Source: Streptomyces fagopyri (GTDB lineage: Bacteria; Actinomycetota; Actinomycetes; Streptomycetales; Streptomycetaceae). From it: a stretch of 64,000 bases of DNA. The stretch covers positions 868,001-932,000 of the forward strand of contig NZ_CP045643.1 in assembly GCF_009498275.1 (NCBI RefSeq). The letters run 5' to 3'. Position 1 is the stretch's first letter, and each line of letters begins with the position of its first letter. The notes beneath the pieces were generated by a model that searched no databases, was not told the DNA's origin, and was given only the letters and a program-made list of their open reading frames with translations. Below are positions 35,709 to 43,182 of the stretch, one piece after another. Position numbers and translations under genes: made by a program.

Positions 35709-35868
35709 GGTCCGGCGCCCTCCGTCTTCCGTTCACCACTGCGGTTCCTGAGACAGGTTCTGCCCACGCGGCCGAGGGAAATATCACCCTTCTTCCACCT
35801 CGGGCGCCGAACTGTCATCATCGACGAGGAACGTCAACTTTCCTACGGACGAGTGACATTGAGGGCGG

Positions 35869-37329
35869 ATGGCATCCGGTCGCGGTGGGTCGCGCGGTCT
35901 GCGGAGGGACCTGGAGCGGGGACGGGAGATCGACGGTGCCCGCCTCGCCGCGTACGTGCTGCGCGCCGCCGGGCGGACACAGCGCGTGGTCGTCACCGGG
36001 GCACGGTGCACGGGCACCGTGGATCTGCGGCTGGCGGTCCTCGATGCCCGTCTGGAGTTCGTGGACTGCGTCTTCGACGGAGAGATCCAGCTGTCCGGAG
36101 CCGTCGTCAACTCCCTTGACCTCAGCGGCAGTCGGATGACGGCACTCCTCGCCGACGGGCTGCGGGTACGGGGGGACCTGGTGCTGCGCGAGGCGCGGAT
36201 CGGCGCCGCCACCGGCACGGCTCCGTTCGCCGACTTCCGCACCGACGGCGACCGGGTTCCGGCCGCTCGCCGGGTGTCCGAGGAACTGACCACCGCACCG
36301 TTGCGTCTGGTGGCCGCGCACGTGGACGGCGCGCTCGTCCTCGAACGGGCGGTGCTGGGCGGCCCCGGCCCGTGGGCGCTGTTCGCCCCACGCGTCACGG
36401 TCGGGGACTCCCTGCGCGCGAGTGGCCTGGAGTCGTCGGGTGGCCTCTACCTCAGGGACGGACAGGTCGGCCACTCACTGCTCTTCGAGGGTGCGTCGGC
36501 GACCGCGATCGACGCCACGGGCCTGCGCTGCGACGGCGGTTTCTACGCCGACTGGGGCTTCACCTGCTCCGGCCCCGTCCGTCTGCGCAGCGCCGAGGTC
36601 GCCGGCATCGTCACCTTCCACGACGCCGTGCTCGGCGCCCCGGCGGGTGCCGCGATCCTCACCCGGCTGCGCACGGCCCGCCTGCGGGTGGATTTCCGTA
36701 CGAGCCCGGCGGGCGCGGTCGTGCTGCGCGACGCGCGGATCGGTTCGTACGTGGACGCGCCGGACAGCTGGCCGGCCGCGGGCGCGCTCGACGTGGAGGG
36801 GCTCACCTACGACCGGCTCGGCTCGGTCGACCCCGTCGGCGTGAAGGAACGGCTGGCCTGGCTGGCCAGGGACGGTGAGGCCACCGCGGGTTCCTTCGAA
36901 CAGCTCGCGCTGTCCTATCAGCGCGCCGGCGACGAACGGTCCGCGCGGGTCGTCCGGCGCGCCCGCGAACGCCGGACCCACCGGTCGGAACGGCTGCCGG
37001 CCCGCGCCTGGGGCGCCGTCCAGGACACGCTGTTCGGCTACGGGTACGCACCGGGACGCGCCCTGGTCTGGCTGGTCGTGCTGGTGGGCGCGGGCTCCGC
37101 GTGGTTCGCCACGCACCGGCCGTCACCGGTCACGGGCGGGACGCGGCGGGACTGGGACCCCGTGCTGTACACCCTCGACCTGATCGTCCCCGTCGCCGGC
37201 CTCGGTCAGCGGACCGCCTGGGATCCGACCGGAGTGGACAAGGCGGTGGCCGTCCTGCTGATCCTCGCGGGCTGGCTGCTCGCGACCTCGGTGGTGGCGG
37301 GGGCGAGCAGACTGCTGAGCCGTAACTGA
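35869..37329 (+). CDS. Pentapeptide-like membrane-associated protein
   Basis: 486 aa, ATG 35869, GAGGG close upstream. The first about 330 residues are right-handed beta-helix-like repeats (SLDLSGSRMTALLADGLRVR, LVLREARIG, SLLFEGASATAIDATGLRC), reminiscent of pentapeptide-repeat proteins. A charged helical segment precedes two membrane spans near 400-420 and 458-480. Similar Streptomyces proteins are often labelled membrane-associated oxidoreductase, but I see no cofactor motif. It is divergent from the 1621-aa gene with a 160-bp shared control region, so it may belong to that system, for example as a membrane effector or platform. That link is inference. Confidence 0.75.
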   Translation: MASGRGGSRGLRRDLERGREIDGARLAAYVLRAAGRTQRVVVTGARCTGTVDLRLAVLDARLEFVDCVFDGEIQLSGAVVNSLDLSGSRMTALLADGLRVRGDLVLREARIGAATGTAPFADFRTDGDRVPAARRVSEELTTAPLRLVAAHVDGALVLERAVLGGPGPWALFAPRVTVGDSLRASGLESSGGLYLRDGQVGHSLLFEGASATAIDATGLRCDGGFYADWGFTCSGPVRLRSAEVAGIVTFHDAVLGAPAGAAILTRLRTARLRVDFRTSPAGAVVLRDARIGSYVDAPDSWPAAGALDVEGLTYDRLGSVDPVGVKERLAWLARDGEATAGSFEQLALSYQRAGDERSARVVRRARERRTHRSERLPARAWGAVQDTLFGYGYAPGRALVWLVVLVGAGSAWFATHRPSPVTGGTRRDWDPVLYTLDLIVPVAGLGQRTAWDPTGVDKAVAVLLILAGWLLATSVVAGASRLLSRN

Positions 37330-37480
37330 CACCTGCGGCACGGGCGAGGGGATCGCCGGGCCGGAACCGACACGCGCGGCAAGGGTGGCGTCGACGGTCA
37401 GCCGTCGCACATCAACAGTCAGAAGAGATCGAGCCGTTCACTGCTTTGGCGCACCTTCTGTCAGTCCCGGAACAACTCGG

Positions 37481-37507
37481 TTGCCCGCCGCGCACGGTAC
37501 GTAGGGT
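37481..37507 (+). promoter_or_regulatory. Putative promoter of the roadblock gene
   Basis: TAGGGT (37502-37507) fits the TAGRRT -10 consensus. TTGCCC lies at 37481-37486 with a short 15-nt spacer; GGTTGC two bases earlier gives 17. The start codon is about 55 nt downstream. Confidence 0.45.
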
Positions 37508-37563
37508 CCGGCTCACGGAGCCGCCCGGGTATCGCGGGCCGCACACAACGAGGGGACACCGTC

Positions 37564-37938
37564 ATGGCAAGTGTGGACATCTCTTTGAAGGAGATCATGA
37601 CGTCGATCGAGGGCGCTCTGGGAGCCGCTCTCGTCGACTACACCAGCGGCATGGCGCTGGGGACCTTAGGAGGAGGCAAGGACCTGGACCTGGCGGTCGC
37701 CGCCGCGGGCAACACCGACGTCATCCGCGCCAAGACCCGCACCATGGAACACCTCGGCATCAAGAGCGACATCGAGGACATGCTGATCACGCTCTCGCAT
37801 CAGTACCACCTCATCCGGCCGTTGAAGGGCCGGGACGGGAACGGCCTGTTCCTCTACCTCGTGCTCGACAAGGGGAAGTCCAACCTGGCCATGGCCCGTC
37901 ACCAACTCAAGCGCATCGAGGCCGAACTGGAGGTGTAG
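37564..37938 (+). CDS. Roadblock/LC7-like protein with a TTA codon
   Basis: 124 aa, ATG 37564, GAGGGGA upstream. The alpha/beta pattern (LKEIMTSIEGALGAALVDYTSGMAL, then NTDVIRAKTRTMEHLG, then YHLIRPLKGRDGNGLFLYLVLDKGKSNLAMARHQLKRIE) matches the roadblock/LC7 fold found in dynein light chains and in GTPase-partner proteins such as CvnB of Streptomyces conservons. No kinase or GTPase genes are adjacent, so it stands alone. Leu35 is encoded by TTA (37666-37668), directly followed by GGAGGAGG, a strong internal Shine-Dalgarno-like sequence. Both suggest translational control by bldA. Confidence 0.8.
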   Translation: MASVDISLKEIMTSIEGALGAALVDYTSGMALGTLGGGKDLDLAVAAAGNTDVIRAKTRTMEHLGIKSDIEDMLITLSHQYHLIRPLKGRDGNGLFLYLVLDKGKSNLAMARHQLKRIEAELEV

Positions 37939-37988
37939 CCGGCCGCCTCCTCCGCGCTTCCGCACGCCCACGAGTTGCAGAGTTCTTC

Positions 37989-38006
37989 ATCTGGGCACAT
38001 CCAGAT
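37989..38006 (+). promoter_or_regulatory. Short inverted repeat upstream of the ArsR gene
   Basis: ATCTGG and CCAGAT flank a 6-nt GCACAT loop, 147 bp before the ArsR start. ArsR proteins often repress themselves at such imperfect repeats, but these arms are shorter than known operators. Confidence 0.3.
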
Positions 38007-38152
38007 CAGGCCAATCCGATGGGTGTGCGGGGCGGGAGACGCGAGGATCGGTCATCGGTCCGCGAAGCCCGCCCCCGCGGCGGCCCGTACACGGCCGCCG
38101 CGCCGGCCCGGAGCACCGTCCCTCAACCGCGGTAGGGAGCGAACGATTCACC

Positions 38153-38524
38153 ATGCAGGTCCCCCTCTACCAGGCCAAGGCCGAGTTCTTCCGCATGCTC
38201 GGGCACCCCGTGCGCATCCGCGTTCTGGAACTGCTGCAGAACGGCCCCGTCCCCGTGCGCGACCTGCTCGACGAGATCGAGATCGAACCCTCCAGCCTCT
38301 CCCAGCAACTGGCCGTGCTGCGCCGCTCCGGGATCGTGGTGTCCATCCGGGAGGGTTCCACCGTCAGTTACGCGCTCGCCGGCGGCGACGTCGCCGAACT
38401 CCTGCGGGCCGCCCGCCGTATCCTGACCGAACTTCTCGTCGGCCAGAGCGAGTTGCTGGCCGAGCTCCGCCAGGCGGACGTCCGGCCGGCGCTGACCCAG
38501 GGCAGCGCGAGCCGAACCTCCTGA
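38153..38524 (+). CDS. ArsR-family winged-helix regulator
   Basis: 123 aa, ATG 38153. ArsR DNA-binding domain with AEFFRMLGHPVRIRVLELLQNGPVPVRDLL near residues 10-40 and recognition helix EPSSLSQQLAVLRRSGIV near 45-62, then the wing SIREGSTVSYAL. No ArsR-type Cys metal ligands are present, so it probably does not sense metals. The C-terminal helix may sense a small molecule or act as a dimerisation region. No obvious target gene is adjacent; it lies between the roadblock gene and a hypothetical gene, all on the plus strand. Confidence 0.9.
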   Translation: MQVPLYQAKAEFFRMLGHPVRIRVLELLQNGPVPVRDLLDEIEIEPSSLSQQLAVLRRSGIVVSIREGSTVSYALAGGDVAELLRAARRILTELLVGQSELLAELRQADVRPALTQGSASRTS

Positions 38525-38617
38525 GCCGTGCCGCCCACCTCCGGTCGAACCCGCCGTGCGGGCCGCCTCCGGTCGAACCCGCCGTGCCGCCCACCTCCGG
38601 TCGAACCCGCCGTGCGG
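38525..38617. repeat. Degenerate direct repeats after the ArsR gene
   Basis: A 37-bp block at 38525-38561 recurs at 38581-38617 (GCCGTGCCGCCCACCTCC...), with a shortened related unit between (CCGCCTCCGGTCGAACCCG). The remaining intergenic sequence to 38914 holds no supported gene. Confidence 0.8.
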
Positions 38618-38914
38618 TCCGCCCCGACGGGATCGTCGCCCCACCGGCGGACGACGACCGCACGCACGGGTCCGCGCGGCGAAACACGTACGGGCGATGT
38701 CTCACGACCTCGAACCCCGCGCCCGTGAACGCGGGCCTCACGGAGGAAAAGCGTTGACATCACCCCAAAACACCCATGGGCGACGCAAGCGAACAAGCCT
38801 GCCGTACGGGGACGGGAGCGGAGGTCGGTGATCCACACGGCCCTCGAATCGCCGCCCGCGACCCGCAGCGACCATACTGGGAGCGCACGCCGCCTCCCAC
38901 CCGCGAAGTGACTC

Positions 38915-40084
38915 ATGCCCAAGTCCACCACCGCCCGCCCCACCGCTCCGGACACCGTCTGGCTGGCCAGGGGACGCCAGGCCGGCCCCGCGCCGCAGGA
39001 GACCCTCCGGGAGAACCTGCAGAGGCTGAAGGCCGACGAGACGATCCGGGACTTCCTGGAGACCGGGAACTCCGCGGAACCCGACGCGCACGTCTTCGAG
39101 GCGCGCTGGGTCGTCGACGACACCGTCACCGTCCGGGCGCGCCTCACCACCGACGGTCGCGCGCACGTGGACGAGCAGCGGCGCTGGACGCTGGCCGCCG
39201 AGGCGGACCGGCCCTGGGACCTGTCCTGGCCCTCTCCCGCGACGATGTTCTGGCCCGCGAGCGGCGGCGAGATCCGCTGGGACCGCGACGCGGTCGGCGA
39301 TCTGGCTCTCCAGGACATCAACCCGCTGCCGCAGGAGGACAAGGCGCTGCGCCGGATGCTCCGGGAGTCGGCGCAGCACAGCTGGAGCATCAACGTCGTC
39401 GTCCACGAGGCGATGTCGACCGACCACCGCGGCCGTGTCCCCCTGGTGAGTCTGCTGCCGCCCGCTCTGCGCCATCGCGTCGTGGAGCACCGCGCCGCGC
39501 CGGACCAGTTCCAGGCCGTCAACTGGGCCCTCTACGACCTGGGAGTACGGGTGCCGCGCGGAGGCGCGGTGATCCTGCCCGGCTCACCGGCCCGGACCGG
39601 GTTCACGGAGCAGGACTTCACCGTGCGCAGCGTGTTCCTCGACGGGTCGGAGCCGACCGAGCTCCTGGAGAAGGTCGTACGGTACGCCGCCCTGCCCCGG
39701 CCACTGGGCGAGGAGGCGGAGGAGGCCGTGACCGCGCTCCGGGAGCAGTGGCGGCTGCTGACGATGGAGGAGGAGCTGGACCGCGCCCGCGGGCTGGTGG
39801 CCGCCTACGCCGAAGCCCTCGAAGCGATGACGAAGTCGCGTGACCAGTACCGCGAGGCGACCGAGCTCGCGCATACGGCGCTGGCCGAGATCAAGGAGTT
39901 CCGCGGGGCGGCGTCCCGCGCCCACGAGTCGTTCGACGGCGCGGACGGGCGGGGGCTGCCGCAGCAGCTGACCCGGACGTTCCAGCGGGTCGCCGGGGCC
40001 ATCCGCCCACGCCGTACGGCACGCGACGACGTCCCCGGCAGGAGCCCGGGCGCGTCCGGGGACGAGCCCGGCACGTCCGAGTGA
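38915..40084 (+). CDS. Hypothetical protein with C-terminal coiled coil
   Basis: 389 aa, ATG 38915. Codon bias is good throughout. The first about 240 residues look like a mixed alpha/beta domain with many Trp and acidic residues (VFEARWVVDDTVTVRAR, LSWPSPATMFWPASGGEIRWDRD, LPQEDKALRRMLRESAQHSW). Residues about 265-345 form a predicted coiled coil (EEAEEAVTALREQWRLLTMEEELDRARGLV...SRDQYREATELAHTALAEIK), followed by a basic disordered tail. No catalytic motif, signal or membrane helix is seen and I do not recognise the family. Convergent with the GPP34 gene, 45 bp away. Confidence 0.7.
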   Translation: MPKSTTARPTAPDTVWLARGRQAGPAPQETLRENLQRLKADETIRDFLETGNSAEPDAHVFEARWVVDDTVTVRARLTTDGRAHVDEQRRWTLAAEADRPWDLSWPSPATMFWPASGGEIRWDRDAVGDLALQDINPLPQEDKALRRMLRESAQHSWSINVVVHEAMSTDHRGRVPLVSLLPPALRHRVVEHRAAPDQFQAVNWALYDLGVRVPRGGAVILPGSPARTGFTEQDFTVRSVFLDGSEPTELLEKVVRYAALPRPLGEEAEEAVTALREQWRLLTMEEELDRARGLVAAYAEALEAMTKSRDQYREATELAHTALAEIKEFRGAASRAHESFDGADGRGLPQQLTRTFQRVAGAIRPRRTARDDVPGRSPGASGDEPGTSE

Positions 40085-40129
40085 GCGCACGGCCGTGGGG
40101 GCCTCCTCGGTTCGGGACGCCCCTGGGTC

Positions 40130-40735
40130 TCACGCTCCTCGCCATACGTTGGCGAACGCCGCGTTCTCGAAGGACCGGCGCTGGCGGACGGCCTCCAGCT
40201 CCATGACCGCGTCGTGGACGGCGGCCAGTACGGCCGTCACCGCGTCGTCGGTGACGACCGGCTCGTCAGCGCTCTGGTCCCCCTCGATCCCGACGGCCGC
40301 CGCGAGGGCGAGGACCACGGGCTCGTCCGCCGCCCAGCGGTGCAGGGCACGTCGGCGGGCGGCCGAATCGGGCACCGTCATCCGGGCGGCCGCGAAGGAC
40401 ATCCGGCGACGCCGTTCCCGCGTCAGCTGCCCTTCCTCCTCCAGGACGGCCGTGTAGGCCGAGAAGAGGTCGCGGCCCCTGCGCCACAGCCAGTCGTCGA
40501 CCGACTCGTACGGCACCTGTCGTACGAGCGACGCCCCGGCCTCGGCCAGGAGGCGGTCCTCCGGCGCGTCGTGCCCGTCCGGTACGACGCGTTCGCCCGC
40601 CAGGGTGACGGCCCGCGTGCCGAGGAGGTCGATCAGCTCCGCGCCGGCGAGCGCCAGGGACAGATCGCCCTGTCCCACGGGCCCGCCGTGGTCCACTCCG
40701 ATGGCGATGATCAAGAGGTCCTTGGCCGTGGTCAT
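40130..40735 (-). CDS. GOLPH3/VPS74 (GPP34) family protein
   Basis: 201 aa from the ATG at 40733-40735. It has the features of the actinobacterial GPP34 family: an early LLIIAIGVDHGG, ALAGAELIDLLGTRAVTLAGERVV near residue 28, LVRQVPYESVDDWLWRRGR near 70, and AARRRALHRWAADEPVVLALAAAVG near 123. In eukaryotes the fold binds phosphatidylinositol 4-phosphate on Golgi membranes; the bacterial role is unknown, possibly membrane-lipid binding. No partner gene is evident. The 318 bp upstream (40736-41053) hold only its promoter region and the lipase terminator. Confidence 0.85.
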   Translation of the reverse strand: MTTAKDLLIIAIGVDHGGPVGQGDLSLALAGAELIDLLGTRAVTLAGERVVPDGHDAPEDRLLAEAGASLVRQVPYESVDDWLWRRGRDLFSAYTAVLEEEGQLTRERRRRMSFAAARMTVPDSAARRRALHRWAADEPVVLALAAAVGIEGDQSADEPVVTDDAVTAVLAAVHDAVMELEAVRQRRSFENAAFANVWRGA

Positions 40736-40986
40736 GAAGGGATCTCCCACAGAGTCATCGCCGGCGACAGGTCGCTGAGCAGGTGTCCTGAGTACTGCGC
40801 GGACAACGGACGGGCATCCGGTGTACGGCCGCGCGGCTCGGTCCGACGTCGTCGTCGGCGGCCTCCGTGAGCACGGAACGGACCGCCGGGCCGACGGTCG
40901 TCGGGTCCGGCCGAAGTGGCCTCCAGCACTCGGGACTCTAGCGTCCCGACCTTGCCGGGGCCCCTCGGCAGGGGGACGACACGGCG

Positions 40987-41020
40987 ACGCCCCCCACACC
41001 GGATGCGGTGCGGGGGGCGT
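40987..41020 (-). terminator. Terminator of the SGNH lipase gene
   Basis: 15-nt arms (40987-41001 and 41006-41020) pair with one mismatch around the loop GATG, 34 nt after the lipase stop. Confidence 0.75.
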
Positions 41021-41053
41021 TCCGCCGGGGCCGGTGATGTCCCGGCGCCCGGT

Positions 41054-41980
41054 TCAGTGACGGTGCCCGTCACCCCTGGACAGCTGTGCGAGGACCGTCC
41101 GGGCCATCGCCGCCTCTCCCTTGGCGTTGGGGTGCGCGGGGCCTGCGGGGGCGGCGGGCCTCAGCGGTTCGATCCAGCGGTCGGCGGGCGCCTTGCACAT
41201 GTCGTGCCCGATCGTGGGCTTGTAGGTGTCGACGTAGTCGGCGCGGTTGAACAGCGCCACCGCGCGCATCACCAGGTTGAGGCGCTTGCTCACGTCGCGC
41301 AGGTAGGGGAAGTCCCCCGCGGCGAACGGGACGGACGGATAGCAGCCGCTGCCGTCGTCGGGCAGCAGGTCGGGGTAGCCGACCACGAGTACGCGGGCGT
41401 GCGGGGCCCGGTCGTGGACCGCGCGCAGTACGCGCGCCAGCTTGGGAGCCGTCTGCAGGATGCTCATGGTGAGCTGGTCGACACCCGAAGCGTTGTAGTA
41501 CTGCCGGCAGGGTGCGCCCGCCAGGTCCTTCGAACTCAGCGCGACGCAGGTGCCGATGATGGAGCTGAAGCCGACGTCGTTGCCGCCGATCTGCACCGTC
41601 ACCAGATCCGTGGAGCGCCCCAGGGCGTTCAGCTGGGGGCCGTTGGTCCCCTGGGCCTTCCACATGTTCTCGGTCGTCGCTCCGCTGCAGCTGACGTCCG
41701 TGAAGGAAGCGGTCTTCCGCGCGGCCGAGACCAGCGAGGGGTAGTTCTGGTCGGACCGGGCGCAGTTCACGTCGACCTGACGGGGAATCAGGGGACCCGA
41801 GGTGTACGAGTCGCCGAGCGCCACGTACTTCTCGCCCCGGTGCGCGTGACCTCCGTCGGCAGCGGCGGGGGACGCCGCGACGGCGCCGAGGACAAGGACA
41901 CCGCAGCCGAGGGCCGCTCCCAGCGCGGGTGCGTGTCGCCGTCGTGGGGCCGTGCCGCTCGGGACCATGTGATGGTTCAT
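41054..41980 (-). CDS. Secreted SGNH/GDSL lipase or esterase
   Basis: 308 aa from the ATG at 41978-41980, with GGAGGAG 7 nt upstream. The open frame runs to 42388, but that part is repeat-rich and out of character. The signal peptide ends near ASPAAA (about 41). SGNH blocks: GDSYTSGPLIP near residue 55 (nucleophile Ser), the Gly in SCSGATTENM near 97, TVQIGGNDVGFSS near 128 (GxND), and AHPNAKGEAAMA near 285 (catalytic His). Cysteine pairs fit the disulfides of the S. coelicolor extracellular lipase type. It likely hydrolyses lipid or other esters outside the cell. Confidence 0.92.
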   Translation of the reverse strand: MNHHMVPSGTAPRRRHAPALGAALGCGVLVLGAVAASPAAADGGHAHRGEKYVALGDSYTSGPLIPRQVDVNCARSDQNYPSLVSAARKTASFTDVSCSGATTENMWKAQGTNGPQLNALGRSTDLVTVQIGGNDVGFSSIIGTCVALSSKDLAGAPCRQYYNASGVDQLTMSILQTAPKLARVLRAVHDRAPHARVLVVGYPDLLPDDGSGCYPSVPFAAGDFPYLRDVSKRLNLVMRAVALFNRADYVDTYKPTIGHDMCKAPADRWIEPLRPAAPAGPAHPNAKGEAAMARTVLAQLSRGDGHRH

Positions 41981-42683
41981 CAACTCTCCTCCGTCGTCGC
42001 TGACACAGCAAGCCCCATCACAGCCGTCGCCGGCGCTCCGGCCACGCCGAGCGCCACCACGGTCAGGAGAGCGCTGCCCTTGCAGATTCAACATCGCTTG
42101 TATACCGGCCGGTAGGTCGCTGGAACAGAGGTCTGACAGGGGCAGCTCGGACATGTCGGAACGGTCCGCCGCTCCGGACCGGACGAGCGGCCCCGCGAGA
42201 CCGTCCCGGACGAGACCGCCACGCCCCGGCACTCCCATGTCGGAGCGCTCTTCCATGTCGGGGCGCTCTTCCACGTCGGGCCACGTCAGGTACATCGGGT
42301 ACGAGGAGCCGACCGGCGTGTGGCGCGCCGAATCACGCGGAGCGGGGCTGCCGTCCATGCGCGAGAAGCAGAGCTCGGGGTGTGGCACGGGTCCCGTCGA
42401 TCCGGGCCCGCCGCCCGGAGGACGTTTCCTTCCCTCGCACCCACCCGTTCTCCGGGCATGTCACCAGCTGATCCGATCAACGAATCACCAGCTCAGGGCC
42501 GTCGGCCCGAGGAACACCCCGCTGTCATCCCCGTAATCACCGACCGCACAAGGCGCGCACATCTCCATCAGCGGCCAGGATGCCCAGGAAGACTGGGCGG
42601 CCACTCCCTGGAAGCCGCTGAAGGCTGGAACCGACAAGCCAGACCCGGCCCTCCCGGGCCACCCGACAACTCACGGAGGAGCG
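41981..42683. other. 703-bp divergent intergenic region with 18-bp repeats
   Basis: No gene is supported. Two 18-bp units (42237-42254 and 42255-42272, ATGTCGG[A/G]GCGCTCTTCC) and a decayed third lie in the middle. TGTATA (42099-42104) gives TATACA on the minus strand, a possible -10 for the lipase, without a clear -35. The zinc-finger gene promoter must lie at the right end. Confidence 0.45.
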
Positions 42684-43037
42684 ATGGAGACATGGACGGT
42701 CGCCGCCGACGGAGGACGGCCCGGAGGCAGGAGCTGCTCGCACCTGGGTCAGGTGGTTCCTGACATCGGGTCCTCCCCCACGACCGGCGGAAGGCCCGAC
42801 GCCCCGGCCGGCTGCGCGGAGTGCACCGCCCGGGGGCAGGACTGGGTGCACCTCCGGCAGTGCCTCACGTGTGGTCACATCGGGTGCTGCGACAGTTCGC
42901 GCGGCGGGCACGCCACGGCGCACTACGAACGGACCGGGCATCCGATCGCCCGGTCGGCCGAGGTGGGCGAGACCTGGGCGTGGTGCTACAGCGACGAGGT
43001 CTTCCTCGATGGGCACCGGCGCCGCCGCTCCGGCTGA
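42684..43037 (+). CDS. UBP-type zinc-finger protein
   Basis: 117 aa, ATG 42684, GGAGGAG upstream. A UBP (ZnF-UBP/BUZ) finger fills residues 44-112: C44-x2-C47, C60-x2-C63, C68, H76, H80 and H86, with the typical LTCGHIGCCDSSRGGHATAH core and the ETWAWCYSDEVF end. In eukaryotes the finger binds the free C-terminal Gly-Gly of ubiquitin. Actinobacteria use Pup instead, so the ligand here is unknown. The protein is just the finger with a short disordered N-terminus. It precedes the FUSC gene by 145 bp. Confidence 0.88.
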   Translation: METWTVAADGGRPGGRSCSHLGQVVPDIGSSPTTGGRPDAPAGCAECTARGQDWVHLRQCLTCGHIGCCDSSRGGHATAHYERTGHPIARSAEVGETWAWCYSDEVFLDGHRRRRSG

Positions 43038-43182
43038 GACCGCTGATGTCGTACCGGGCGACGTTCGCCCCGGGCCCACCGCCACGAGCCGGCCGCCCGA
43101 ACCCCCGCTCGGCGGCACGAACACCGACTCGTGCCATGCTGGGAAACGCTGATCATGGCGGAGAGCGGGGACGAAGGGCAGC

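Noticed and set aside
38755..38832. Short open frame from a TTG after GGAGGAAAAGC (about 25 codons)
   Set aside because: The binding-site match may be chance. The peptide has no recognisable feature, and the TTGACA there also lacks a -10.
41981..42388. N-terminal extension of the SGNH lipase gene
   Set aside because: The open frame is due to 18-bp repeats and precedes a proper signal peptide with its own strong binding site.
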